From positions 1-43,649 of IMG/VR virus record IMGVR_UViG_3300023094_000003: DNA of 43,649 nucleotides. One strand, written 5' to 3'. Below are positions 22,525 through 30,843 of the stretch, piece by piece. Source of the stretch: a virus. The notes beneath the pieces are model-generated. The model worked only from the letters and a program-made list of their open reading frames with translations. It was not told the origin of the DNA and made no database searches. Position numbers and translations under genes: made by a program. Each line of letters opens with the position of its first letter. Position 1 is the first letter of the stretch.

Positions 22525-22550
22525 AGACCCTGATGGAATTACCAAGGTCT
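22525..22550 (-). terminator. Hairpin plus U-tract, probable attenuator
   Basis: On the minus strand AGACC pairs with GGTCT, with an inner TGG/CCA stem, followed by ATTTTT. It lies between the 65-aa and 191-aa genes of the short early unit and could tune the ratio of the two. Confidence 0.5.
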
Positions 22551-22558
22551 GATTGAGA

Positions 22559-22756
22559 TTATACGCGCGGATTCTGGTTTGTCAAGCCCTTTCTGGAAGT
22601 TGATTGTAAAGTATTGTAAACATTATCTCGCTCAGTGGGAACGATTGCCAGATTGCTATCGATGCTAACGTGAGCCTTGACCAATGCATTGATAAGCTTC
22701 ATACGCACGGCATAGTCAGGGCAGACTTGATGGAAAGAGCGAACTTGAAGAGACAT
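22559..22756 (-). CDS. First early protein, hypothetical (65 aa)
   Basis: This is the leading gene of the minus strand, with AGGAG 7 bases before its ATG. It is basic, with a helix (DYAVRMKLINALVKAHVSI) followed by strand-like LAIVPTERDNVYNTL and a basic end. The first-expressed small protein of a lytic phage is often a host-takeover factor; here that is inference from position only. Confidence 0.72.
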   Translation of the reverse strand: MSLQVRSFHQVCPDYAVRMKLINALVKAHVSIDSNLAIVPTERDNVYNTLQSTSRKGLTNQNPRV

Positions 22757-22815
22757 TATATAGCTCCTGAAAATGATTAAGGGCTGAGAGGATCGAGATA
22801 ATCTCTCCTGACACT

Positions 22816-22821
22816 AATATA
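22816..22821 (-). promoter_or_regulatory. Candidate early promoter -10 (TATATT)
   Basis: TATATT on the minus strand matches TATAAT at five of six positions and lies 60 bases before the first early ATG. A -35 box is not convincing, so the site may need an activator, possibly through the repeats at 22880-22930. Confidence 0.4.
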
Positions 22822-22879
22822 CATGCAAGCCTTATGCCAGCCCTAAACACCTACTATTCCGTTGCTTCTATGCTGAATA

Positions 22880-22930
22880 TGACATTCCTTGGCACACTCA
22901 TCTGACATTCTACGCCCATATCTGACAATC
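22880..22930. repeat. Three direct repeats TGACATTC / TGACATTC / TGACAATC
   Basis: Plus-strand copies begin at 22880, 22903 and 22923, with extra matches in the flanks (TCTGACA in two; TCCTTG after two). Starts are 23 and 20 bases apart, about two helical turns each, as expected for an iteron array bound on one face. A related CTGACACT is at 22808. They lie upstream of the early promoter candidate. Confidence 0.55.
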
Positions 22931-22993
22931 CTTGCACTAAAAATGATTCTCATTTACCTACATCTGAAGTAAGCATTCACTAACATAATCTTA

Positions 22994-23031
22994 GGGAGGG
23001 GGGTAGGGGACTTTTTTGAGCGCGCGCGGGG
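22994..23031 (+). other. G-run and alternating GC tract
   Basis: A GGG-A-GGGGGG-TA-GGGG run at 22994-23009 is followed, after six T residues, by an alternating CGCGCGCG-type tract and GGGG (23018-23031). Both are highly unusual for this moderately AT-rich genome. They could form a non-B DNA structure or block a polymerase. Confidence 0.6.
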
Positions 23032-23153
23032 TCTCTTTCTTAATAGTCTCTCTACAATTTTTCTAAACTTTTCAAATCTGGGCCAAGTCATTCTACTGTG
23101 TGTAGGTTTAGTATGAGGATGTACAGAGGAAAAATGCGAGGTTGATAGTATGT

Positions 23154-23186
23154 GGGTACGGGAAAAGGGAGGGGAGGGCCAGAGGG
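23154..23186 (+). other. Canonical G-quadruplex motif (six G-tracts)
   Basis: G-tracts of three or four at 23154, 23160, 23167, 23171, 23176 and 23184 are separated by loops of 1-5 bases, satisfying the G3+N1-7 rule with two spare tracts. It lies on the late coding strand about 80 bases before the first late gene, so it would be in the late leader RNA or near its promoter. Confidence 0.7.
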
Positions 23187-23221
23187 AAAGATGGTAGTAT
23201 GTGAACAAGATTATAGGTTTG

Positions 23222-23240
23222 GCCTTTTGTCGCGAAAGGC
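23222..23240 (+). other. Leader hairpin before the late operon (GCCTTT/AAAGGC)
   Basis: Six-base perfect arms surround loop TGTCGCG, ending 24 bases before the first late ATG. No U-tract follows. It may affect access to the AAGGA ribosome site at 23250. Confidence 0.45.
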
Positions 23241-23264
23241 ATTTCCTGAAAGGATTAGAATATT

Positions 23265-23822
23265 ATGAACAAAGAACGAGCTGCTACTTACCTTGGCAAT
23301 GGTGTGAAGCCTGGAGAAGTAGCTAGGATTATGGGATGCTCTCCAGGGTATCTTAGTCAGCTTATTAATGGGGATGAAGAGTTTCAGTTGCTTGTAAAGA
23401 AGCATCAAACTGCCCTAGATGGAGATGAAGCTGCTGAAGAGAAGAGTATTCATCTTAAGTACGTAGGTTTGGAGCATAGGTTGATAGACGCGATAGGGGA
23501 TTCTATTGCGAATGCTGAGCTCAGGGATCAGATTGTAGCTCTTAAGGTAGTGGCAGATAGACAAGATAAAGTAGCTACTAGGAAGATGCCTAGGACGGAA
23601 CCGGGGGGCGGGAATGGGATGAGTGTTACTGTCCAACTTATGCTTCCTCAGCACGCTATCCCTCAGCAGCCAGTGGTTGTTCTTAATAGCAAGTCTGAAG
23701 TAGTCTCAATTGACGACAAACCTATGGCTCCTATGTCCTCAGACGGCGTGGCTAAGATGTTTAAAGCCAATAAGGCAGCTGTAGAAGTAGCAAAGATTAA
23801 AAGCTTGGAACAGGAGATCTAA
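23265..23822 (+). CDS. Terminase small subunit candidate with N-terminal HTH (185 aa)
   Basis: Residues 3-40 (RAATYLGNGVKPGEVARIMG, then SPGYLSQLINGDEEF) form a clear helix-turn-helix. A helical region (residues ~60-105) follows, then a beta/low-complexity C-terminus and a terminal helix. As the first gene before the terminase large subunit and a DNA-binding protein, it is most likely the small terminase that recognises the packaging site. AAGGA lies about 10 bases before the ATG. A transcriptional regulator is the alternative. Confidence 0.7.
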   Translation: MNKERAATYLGNGVKPGEVARIMGCSPGYLSQLINGDEEFQLLVKKHQTALDGDEAAEEKSIHLKYVGLEHRLIDAIGDSIANAELRDQIVALKVVADRQDKVATRKMPRTEPGGGNGMSVTVQLMLPQHAIPQQPVVVLNSKSEVVSIDDKPMAPMSSDGVAKMFKANKAAVEVAKIKSLEQEI

Positions 23823-23823
23823 A

Positions 23824-24051
23824 ATGATCAATCCCTTGGATAATATGAAGGTAGATTCCCCTCTTTACAGGACTCTGTCGGACTCTGGAAGGGCAGAAGC
23901 TAAGAAAGCTGCTAGGTTGCTGCAGGGTTTCCTGGATATGCAGAAGGTTCCTGCTAATGTGGGTGGATGTAGTCAGTGTAAGGCTCGGCTGGAGAATCCT
24001 CATGCAGATTATGTCATTCCGGCCCCACAGATTGACAGTTCTAAGTTCTGA
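23824..24051 (+). CDS. Small hypothetical protein with CxxC (75 aa)
   Basis: It starts one base after the upstream stop with GGAG nearby. A helix (RAEAKKAARLLQGFLDM) is followed by CSQCKARL, a single C-x2-C that could bind metal in a dimer. It lies between the terminase subunit genes; small proteins here may be packaging accessories. Function unknown. Confidence 0.7.
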   Translation: MINPLDNMKVDSPLYRTLSDSGRAEAKKAARLLQGFLDMQKVPANVGGCSQCKARLENPHADYVIPAPQIDSSKF

Positions 24052-24065
24052 AAAGGCGATAAACA

Positions 24066-25586
24066 GTGGCTGAACTATCCTCTGCACCTGCTACTCTTGA
24101 GTCTTCCCCAGGTGCGGAGCTAGTAACAGGCCAATTTGACCCAGCTGAAGCTTATCTTCGGGGGCAGGTAGACATTAACTTCTATGCTGCTTTGATGCTT
24201 CCGACGGTTATGCTGTCCCAGCTGCCTAGATTCTATGTAGCTGCCTTTCAGCTCTTAGTAACACGAGGGCCAGAAGCAATAGGGAAGATTCTACGCTTTG
24301 CACTAGGCCTTCCTCGAGGTCATGCGAAGACAACGTTTATTAAAGTAGTTATTAGCTGGCTTATCGTATATGATAAGATCAGCTTTGCTTTGATTATCTG
24401 TGCGAATGAGGGACTTGCTGAAGAGCTTCTTTCTGACATTAACGACATTCTTAGGAGTCCTAATGCAGAACTAGTCTATGGACAGTGGGATGCTGTCCTG
24501 ACCACAGACTCAAAGGAGCTTAAAAAGGCATTCTATCATGATCGACCGGTAATCTTAGCAGCACGCGGGGCGGGGAGCAGCGTTCGAGGTTTGAACATTA
24601 AACATACTCGGCCAGACTTAATCTTCTGTGACGATATGCAGACCCGTGAGAACGATGAATCAGTAGCGGAACGCGGAAAACTCCGTCGTTGGATGGTAGC
24701 TACTCTTTTCAAGCTCCTCGCTCCACGGGGGGATCGACTTATTATCTACGTAGGTAATATGTATTCTACGGAATGCATTCTTTACCAGCTGCAACAGAAC
24801 CCTTCATGGGTTTCTCTCATTACAGGAGCTATTCTAGAGAATGGTGAACCTCTCTGGCCTGAGTTGCACTCTATGGAGTCTCTTATGGAGAGCTATTTCC
24901 ATGATGAGAGTCTAAACGAAGCTGATGTATGGTTCGCTGAGGTGATGAATGATCCTACCAGTAAAGCTACTAGCTTGCTTGGAGATCCTTTACCTCTTAT
25001 TCCTTACAGGGTAGAGCAAGTTATCTTCGATGGCGTCTACATTACCATTGACCCTGCTGGCTTCAGAGATGTTAGTGATGATAATGTCATTGTAGTCCAC
25101 GGTGTTCGTGATGGTAAGGGTGCTGTTATCAAAGCAAGCGCAGGAATTAAAGATCCTAAGCAGCTTATCGTTGAAACACTAGCTCTAGCTATAGAACATG
25201 GGGCATCTGTAATAGGAGTTGAAGCTAATGGATACCAACAAACTCTTGGATTCTGGTTCAAAGAGCTCATGGGGCCCCTCGGATTGTCTGCAATTGAGGT
25301 TGTTGAGCTTGGATCCCATGGACGATCTAAAGAGGCGCGTATTAGACAGTTTATTGCCGAACTCTACAGTGAATCTTACTACCTTAGCGACGAAGTCCGT
25401 GCTGCCTTTATATGGCAAGCAATGAAATATAAGCTCGGACAGAAGAAAAACAAGGACGACTTACTAGATGGCTGCGCTTATGGCCTAGATATGAGAAACC
25501 AATACTGGCATTTGATCAAGAACATGAATGCTACTCAGAAATATCTTACTGCAGCTGGTGTGCAGAATGATAATACCCCCTTTTAG
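24066..25586 (+). CDS. terL: Terminase large subunit (506 aa)
   Basis: Packages DNA into the prohead. Walker A is GLPRGHAKTT (81-90) and Walker B is LIFCDD (185-190). The C-terminal RNase H-like nuclease has D329 (YITIDPAG), E386 (GVEANG) and D464/D468 (KDDLLDG). The start is GTG 24066, with AAAAGG upstream, 14 bases after the preceding stop. Its length and motif spacing fit the family of podovirus-type terminases. Confidence 0.95.
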   Translation: MAELSSAPATLESSPGAELVTGQFDPAEAYLRGQVDINFYAALMLPTVMLSQLPRFYVAAFQLLVTRGPEAIGKILRFALGLPRGHAKTTFIKVVISWLIVYDKISFALIICANEGLAEELLSDINDILRSPNAELVYGQWDAVLTTDSKELKKAFYHDRPVILAARGAGSSVRGLNIKHTRPDLIFCDDMQTRENDESVAERGKLRRWMVATLFKLLAPRGDRLIIYVGNMYSTECILYQLQQNPSWVSLITGAILENGEPLWPELHSMESLMESYFHDESLNEADVWFAEVMNDPTSKATSLLGDPLPLIPYRVEQVIFDGVYITIDPAGFRDVSDDNVIVVHGVRDGKGAVIKASAGIKDPKQLIVETLALAIEHGASVIGVEANGYQQTLGFWFKELMGPLGLSAIEVVELGSHGRSKEARIRQFIAELYSESYYLSDEVRAAFIWQAMKYKLGQKKNKDDLLDGCAYGLDMRNQYWHLIKNMNATQKYLTAAGVQNDNTPF

Positions 25587-25606
25587 ATATTCTAAGGATA
25601 TAAACA

Positions 25607-27610
25607 ATGGCTACTCAATCAGCAGAACAGGGACTTCCGGGCTTTAATGTAGCTCAGAATGCTAGATTCAAGACAGCTACTAAGCTCAACAGAGTGCAAC
25701 AGCAACTGATTATTGAATTCTCTAGGAAGATTCTAGAAGTTCACAATCAAAATACCGAAATCTTCAATAAGATGGAAGTCATTGACCAAGCTTATGCACG
25801 CTATAAGGCTAAGAAACAAGAAGGTGCAGACGGGGTTGATGGTGCAGTAGTTTGTGATGTTTTTGATAAAGATAGGGTAACTCCTCCTATTGTTGTCTCT
25901 CAGGTGGATTCTGCTGTTGCTTATCTTTCTGAAGTCTTCCTCTCTGGAAGTCCCCTCTTTCCAGTAGTTTCTACACCTAAGAATAAGAAGTGGGCAGAGC
26001 AACTAGAAGTTCTAATGGACGATCATGCTCGTCTAGGAGGTTACGCACGTCAGATGCTTATCTTCCTTCGGGATGCTGTTAAGTATAACTACTCTGCACT
26101 TCATTGCTCATGGGAAGTCATGGAACAGTTTGAGGTTCTTTCTGATTTTACTAATGAGAGAAATGCTCAAGGTCGTAAAGTAAAGAAGAATAAATCCTTC
26201 CTAAATGAAGTAGAGCGTCTTGACCCCTATAATGTAGTCCGAGATCCTGATGTTGCTCCGGGTGATATTAGTAAGAAGGGAGACTACGCGGGTTGGATTA
26301 AGAGCTATAGCTACATTAAATGCAAGCGTATGCTTGAGAAGATGGCAGCTACAGACTTTGGTTATAACAAGGATGTCATTCTTTCCACTAACTATCAACA
26401 AGGACCTGTAGGAGATACTGGTGCAGTAGCTTGGCGTACACCTCCACAGATTAGTGATTATGTTACAGCTAAAAGAGAAGGTGGAACTAATTGGGATGCT
26501 TACATTCGAGGTGGTGATAAAAACGCTGCTCGTACTAGTGTTGGTAATGGTTATAATTTCTTCACTTTCTATGCTCGTATTGTACCTACCGATTTCGGTA
26601 TGTCTGTACCTCAGAAGGGAACTCCGCAGATTTGGAAATTCACGGTCGTTAATAATACCCATCTGGCTTATGCCGAGCGTATTGTTAGTGCTTATGATTG
26701 CATTCCTATCTTTTTTGGTCAACCACTAGAAGACGGTCTGGGGTATCAGACGCAGAGTATTGCAGAAGGGGAGATTCCTTTCCAAGAAGCTGCAAGTACC
26801 CTATTTAATATTAGGTTCTCAGCGGCGAGACGGGCAGTAGCAGATAGGGCATTGTTCATAGCTGACATGATTAAACCCTCTGATGTTAATAGCAAGAATC
26901 CTGCAGCTAAGATTCCTGTTAATATCAGTGCTATGTCCACGAAGACTCTGGATCAAGCGTATAAGCAGATCCCCTTCGATATGAGAGGAACTGAGACTAC
27001 TATTAGTGACGCACGAGAGATTGTACAGTTCTCTCAGCAGCTCCACGGATTGAACGGGCCAAGACAAGGACAGTTCCAGAAGGGAAATAAAAGCGTTACG
27101 GAATGGCAGGATACTATGGGGTCTTCAGATGGTAGAAGCAGGCTGCCTGCTCTTACTCTGGAGTACCAAGTATTCGTTCCTATGAGAGAATTCATGCTAT
27201 TGAACATCTTCCAATATGGGGAGAATGTAGCAGTAGTGTCTCAGAGGACAGGAGAGCAGATTGATATTAACGTAGATGAGTTGCGGAAGCAGGTACTGGC
27301 ATTTAGACTAGCAGATGGGTTCACCCCGAAGTCTAAACTTGCGAGTACAGAGGCTATTCAAGGTGGTTTGCAGCTTATCTCAACAAGTCCAATACTGCAA
27401 CAAGTTTATGGTCAAATGCTTCCTGCTATGTTCGCTCACTTGATGGCACTTCAGGGCGTCCGAGGCTTAGAAGAATACAATCCAGTGCAGCCTAGTGCGC
27501 AAGAAGGTACTATGCCGGGTCAGACTGGTGTAATTCCTCCTAATCCTGCTATCCCTATGGTTCCTGGTATGCCTGACCCTGCTAGTGGTCCTAATGGAGT
27601 TACACAATAA
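25607..27610 (+). CDS. Portal / head-tail connector protein (667 aa)
   Basis: It follows the terminase with AAGGA 8 bases before the ATG. Typical portal features: helical N-terminus, TPPIVVSQVDSAVAYLSEVFL, long stem helices (GEIPFQEAASTLFNIRFSAA), a basic helix and a Pro/Gly-rich C-terminal tail (~620-667). The length is in the range of podovirus portals with a barrel extension. It forms the twelve-subunit DNA gate at the capsid vertex. The assignment rests on order, length and pattern. Confidence 0.85.
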   Translation: MATQSAEQGLPGFNVAQNARFKTATKLNRVQQQLIIEFSRKILEVHNQNTEIFNKMEVIDQAYARYKAKKQEGADGVDGAVVCDVFDKDRVTPPIVVSQVDSAVAYLSEVFLSGSPLFPVVSTPKNKKWAEQLEVLMDDHARLGGYARQMLIFLRDAVKYNYSALHCSWEVMEQFEVLSDFTNERNAQGRKVKKNKSFLNEVERLDPYNVVRDPDVAPGDISKKGDYAGWIKSYSYIKCKRMLEKMAATDFGYNKDVILSTNYQQGPVGDTGAVAWRTPPQISDYVTAKREGGTNWDAYIRGGDKNAARTSVGNGYNFFTFYARIVPTDFGMSVPQKGTPQIWKFTVVNNTHLAYAERIVSAYDCIPIFFGQPLEDGLGYQTQSIAEGEIPFQEAASTLFNIRFSAARRAVADRALFIADMIKPSDVNSKNPAAKIPVNISAMSTKTLDQAYKQIPFDMRGTETTISDAREIVQFSQQLHGLNGPRQGQFQKGNKSVTEWQDTMGSSDGRSRLPALTLEYQVFVPMREFMLLNIFQYGENVAVVSQRTGEQIDINVDELRKQVLAFRLADGFTPKSKLASTEAIQGGLQLISTSPILQQVYGQMLPAMFAHLMALQGVRGLEEYNPVQPSAQEGTMPGQTGVIPPNPAIPMVPGMPDPASGPNGVTQ

Positions 27611-27867
27611 TGAATCTATTCCCTGAAGAAACATTTACTACTACAGAATTGAATGTATTAGCTATCCAGCTGGATCATCCTACTGTAAAGAAATACTTCC
27701 GAATGGAAGCAAGGCGTCTGCTCATCGATGTTACTATGAGCTCTCCGGGAGAAGGAGAAACAGACGCTGAATATCTTCGTAGGGCTGCAACAGTGCGTGG
27801 GCAGATTGCAGTCTTTGAAGCGCTTAGTGGCATTGAAGCTATTAAAGCAGAAAACAATGGTTCTTAA
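27610..27867 (+). CDS. Small hypothetical morphogenesis protein (85 aa)
   Basis: It is coupled to the portal by TAATG overlap. An acidic helix-rich sequence ends with GQIAVFEALSGIEAIKAEN. It lies between portal and scaffold, where phages often encode small head-assembly factors. No family is recognised. Confidence 0.72.
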   Translation: MNLFPEETFTTTELNVLAIQLDHPTVKKYFRMEARRLLIDVTMSSPGEGETDAEYLRRAATVRGQIAVFEALSGIEAIKAENNGS

Positions 27868-27904
27868 TTTTCTTTTAATTTCTTAAACAAACGGAGTTTA
27901 TATC

Positions 27905-28648
27905 ATGGCCGGTTATTTCGATCGTATCAAAGAGTCTTTCCAATCTAAGCCACCAGTGGCCCCTCCTGCCCCTCAAGGAGCTAATCCTCCGCCGCAAGAT
28001 CCTAACAATCCTAACGTACAGCAGGGCGGAAAGCCAGGTAGCAATCCTTCCAATCAACAACAACCCCAAGTAAACCCGGCTAACTGGTACGAAGACCTGT
28101 ATAGTAACACACAAGAAGATCCTGATAAGGCACCAGAGTTTAGCTTGGATGGTGAGAAGCTTAAGAGTCTCTCTAGTGGACAACAGTTCATTACTAAGGA
28201 CTCTATCACTCCTGAGATGCAAGCTAAGTTTGCACAAGGTGACTTCTCTGACATGGTTACTCTGATCAATCAGGCAGCTCAAGGTTCACACCGTGCTGCT
28301 CTTGAACATGGATCTACTCTTACTGGTAAATTTGTAGAAGCTCGAGATAGCTTCTCTGAAAAGAAATTCGGCGGCAGGGTTAAGACTACTCAAGTTGAAC
28401 AGGAACTTTCTGGTCTTCCTAATTACAATAATCCTGCTGTCAAATCCCACCTTAACGACATTGCTAATCGCTTGTCTCGCCAGCATCCTGACGCTTCACC
28501 GCGTGAGATTGCATTAGAGGCTCAGCGACTCCTTATGGAGATTGCAAATGGAGTTAATCCTGAGAATACGCCTGAAGCTAAAGCACGACTTAAAGACGGT
28601 GAGACGGACTTTATGAAGTGGCTGGGTCAGGAAACGCAACAAAGCTAA
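27905..28648 (+). CDS. Capsid scaffolding protein (247 aa)
   Basis: It lies between portal and capsid genes with GGAG 8 bases upstream. The N-terminal ~65 residues are Pro/Gln/Asn-rich and disordered. The rest is helical and acidic, with a C-terminal helix (SPREIALEAQRLLMEIANG) followed by a charged end (GETDFMKWLGQE). This composition and gene order match T7 gp9-like scaffolds, which guide capsid assembly and then leave. Confidence 0.82.
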   Translation: MAGYFDRIKESFQSKPPVAPPAPQGANPPPQDPNNPNVQQGGKPGSNPSNQQQPQVNPANWYEDLYSNTQEDPDKAPEFSLDGEKLKSLSSGQQFITKDSITPEMQAKFAQGDFSDMVTLINQAAQGSHRAALEHGSTLTGKFVEARDSFSEKKFGGRVKTTQVEQELSGLPNYNNPAVKSHLNDIANRLSRQHPDASPREIALEAQRLLMEIANGVNPENTPEAKARLKDGETDFMKWLGQETQQS

Positions 28649-28676
28649 TTTAATCTTTTAAAGAAAGGACTCTATC

Positions 28677-29882
28677 ATGGGTCTGTCTACTGGTCTCTTT
28701 AATACCAACACTGGTAATCCTGCAGAACTTAATGCCCGCAGCTTTGCTGCTACCATTCTGCGTCTGTTCCCCAATGGTTCGGCTCCTATGTTCGCCTTCT
28801 CTTCGCAGAGTGGTCGTTCTAAGGCTAAGGCTTCTACCCACGGTTACTTCAACCGTAGTATGACCTTCCAGACCATTACGATGGCTGGCACTCAGCTTAT
28901 CGGCGATGCTACTTATACTGTCCCCTCGACGGCTGGTATTGTCCCTGGTATGCTGTTCTATAATGTGCGTACGAAAGAAGTTATCCGTGTCCTGACTGTC
29001 CCGTCTGGCACTACGATGACTGTTACTCGTGCATTCGGTCGTATTGCAGCTGCTGCTGTTAATGTTGCTGATAAGCTCATTCAAGCTGGTACTGCTTATG
29101 AAGAAGGTTCTAATCGTCCGGTTGCTCGTCGACTGACCACGGTTTATGTTCCTAACTACACGCAGATCTTCCGTAATGCTTGGGCTCTGACTGACACTGC
29201 TCGTGCTAGCTACGCTGAAGCTGGTGTTAGCAATATTGCAGAGAATCGCAAAGACTGCATGCTGTTCCACAGTGTTGACATCGAAAGCGCAATCATCTGG
29301 GGTCAACCGAAGATGGATACGACTGGCACCACGCCTGTCCATGCCACCCAAGGTATTCTGGATGCACTGGCTCAGTATGCCCCTGCTAACGTGAATACTG
29401 CGGCATCTACCACTAACTACAGTCAGCTGATTACTCTGCTTGAGCCTGCTTTCCTCTACAGCACGGACCTTGGTAATCCCAATATGCGTGTTCTGTTCTG
29501 CGATAATCTTGCAATGAAGGTTATTACGGACATCGGCCGACTGAATGGTCAAGTGCAGATTATGCAGAACGCTGACCAATTCGGTGTGAAGTTCACTAGC
29601 TTCCAGTTCTATAAGGGCACGCTGAATCTTGTGAACCATCCGCTGCTTAATGGTATCGGTGCTACCGGTATGGCCATTGCAATGGATATGGGTGCTCTCA
29701 AGCTGGCTTATATGGATGGTCGTGATACCAAGCCAGAAGAGTACAACATCGGGGGCTCGCATAATCCTGATAATGGCGCTGATGCACAAGGTGGTTCGCT
29801 GACTACTGAGCTTGCAGTGGAACTTGTTAATCCTTACGCTTGCGCTGTGATTAACGGTCTTACTGCTGGTGCTGCTGGCTAA
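28677..29882 (+). CDS. Major capsid protein (401 aa)
   Basis: It follows the scaffold gene, with AAGGA 7 bases before the ATG and a strong terminator after the stop. Beta-rich and uncharged segments (TYTVPSTAGIVPGMLFYNV; GTTMTVTRAFGRIAAAAV) and the size are typical of an HK97-fold capsid subunit. By eye it uses more C-ending and optimal codons (CTG, CGT, ACC, GGT) than its neighbours, as expected for the most abundant virion protein. Confidence 0.9.
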   Translation: MGLSTGLFNTNTGNPAELNARSFAATILRLFPNGSAPMFAFSSQSGRSKAKASTHGYFNRSMTFQTITMAGTQLIGDATYTVPSTAGIVPGMLFYNVRTKEVIRVLTVPSGTTMTVTRAFGRIAAAAVNVADKLIQAGTAYEEGSNRPVARRLTTVYVPNYTQIFRNAWALTDTARASYAEAGVSNIAENRKDCMLFHSVDIESAIIWGQPKMDTTGTTPVHATQGILDALAQYAPANVNTAASTTNYSQLITLLEPAFLYSTDLGNPNMRVLFCDNLAMKVITDIGRLNGQVQIMQNADQFGVKFTSFQFYKGTLNLVNHPLLNGIGATGMAIAMDMGALKLAYMDGRDTKPEEYNIGGSHNPDNGADAQGGSLTTELAVELVNPYACAVINGLTAGAAG

Positions 29883-29900
29883 GCTCTAAAGCTACAAAGT

Positions 29901-29976
29901 CCCTCTACGGAGGGCATAATTCCTACTAGTCTGCGGCGTCACTCCGGCCGGAACAACAGGCTAGTAGGTTTTTTTT
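29901..29976 (+). terminator. Terminator after the capsid gene, with a UACG hairpin
   Basis: The main stem is CCTACTAG (29922-29929) with CTAGTAGG (29961-29968), holding an inner GC-rich stem-loop and followed by eight T residues. A small upstream hairpin (29901-29914) is CCCTC/GAGGG with a TACG loop of the stable UNCG class. The site lets capsid transcripts end here while some read through into the tail genes. Confidence 0.88.
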
Positions 29977-30004
29977 AGTCTTTTTAATTGAAAGAGGTAA
30001 TACA

Positions 30005-30787
30005 ATGTCGTCTATTACTGAGAAACTCCTTGCTAAGAAGAAAGAGCAAGAGGCAGCAGATGCATCCAAAGCTAATCAGAATTCTGGTGAAACTGGTGCT
30101 GTTGGTTCTACTGTTGGCGTTGTTGGGACTGCTGATGAAGCTGGCGCTAAGCAAGTAGCTAAAGATGCGGGTGCTACTCAGACTCCTTCTGTTGGTGCAG
30201 TAGAGAGTGGAATTATGACTAGCATTCTGGAACAGAAGGATATGCCTACGGATAGTCAGATTCAAGCTCAACGTACTGAGACTTCTACGAATGTTGATGT
30301 CCTTGAAACTCGTCTGATTGGTGGTGGAGATAATCGTGCAGGTATTCCGCATGATCCTCCTAATGGTACTCTGCCTAACAGCGGAATGGTTCTTGAGAAT
30401 CATGTGGATTCTGTTATGGGTAAAGGAGAAGCTGAGCGCCAAGCTGGCTTGAACCTTGGTCTTAATCGTCAAGTAGATGCTGATGGTAAGCCTAAGCTCT
30501 CTGATACAGAAGCTGAACGCATTGAACGCGAAGCTGCTGCTTGGGCAGATAGTGAAGGCCGTCGTCAGCGCATGCTTGCAGGTCGTCCACAAGATTCTGA
30601 TCTGTTGCATAATGAAGAAGAAGGTGCTGCTCCTGCTGGTGGTTATAAAGCAGTTAGCGTCTTCCAGATTGTTATGCCTAATGGCTCTTGGTTCAAGGCT
30701 AAGAATGGTTACTTTGTTCCTGAGACTCAGGAAGAAGAAGATCAGCTTAAGTACTACATCGACAAGGGCTACGTGGAAGAAGCTTAA
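30005..30787 (+). CDS. Virion-associated hypothetical protein (260 aa)
   Basis: It is an acidic, Ala/Gly-rich, mostly disordered protein with a compact C-terminal domain (~210-260: SVFQIVMPNGSWFKAKNGYF, then EEEDQLKYYIDKGY). This C-terminal pattern (strand, NG turn, acidic helix) is common in proteins encoded next to phage capsids. AGAGG precedes the ATG. Candidates are a capsid decoration or head-fibre protein; not proven. Confidence 0.75.
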   Translation: MSSITEKLLAKKKEQEAADASKANQNSGETGAVGSTVGVVGTADEAGAKQVAKDAGATQTPSVGAVESGIMTSILEQKDMPTDSQIQAQRTETSTNVDVLETRLIGGGDNRAGIPHDPPNGTLPNSGMVLENHVDSVMGKGEAERQAGLNLGLNRQVDADGKPKLSDTEAERIEREAAAWADSEGRRQRMLAGRPQDSDLLHNEEEGAAPAGGYKAVSVFQIVMPNGSWFKAKNGYFVPETQEEEDQLKYYIDKGYVEEA

Positions 30788-30843
30788 AGAAGCGTAGTTC
30801 CTAAAAGAGAAGATTAAAGTGTTGAAGAGTAAGAGGTAATCTA

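Larger units (their letters stand above)
22757..23264. other. Divergent control region between early and late operons
   Basis: These 508 bases hold no supported gene. Features include a candidate early -10 (22816-22821), three TGACA-type direct repeats (22880-22930), a G-rich run with alternating GC (22994-23031), a six-tract G-quadruplex motif (23154-23186), three TAGTATG words (23109, 23146, 23195) and a hairpin before the late operon (23222-23240). A weak 84-codon minus frame at 22954-23208 has no ribosome site and is rejected. The region must drive both operons and may also serve replication. Confidence 0.7.

Noticed and set aside
22954-23208. 84-codon minus-strand frame in the divergent region
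   Set aside because: His/Pro/Ser/Arg-rich translation of the G-rich strand; no ribosome site, and not linked to the early genes.
28650-29789. 379-codon minus-strand frame antisense to the capsid gene
   Set aside because: It has Ser/Thr/Arg/His-rich composition, no ribosome site, and lies fully inside the strongly biased capsid gene; a codon-bias shadow.
29984-30610. 208-codon minus-strand frame opposite the 260-aa gene
   Set aside because: Ser/Thr/Leu/Arg/Ile-rich, no ribosome site, overlaps a supported gene.
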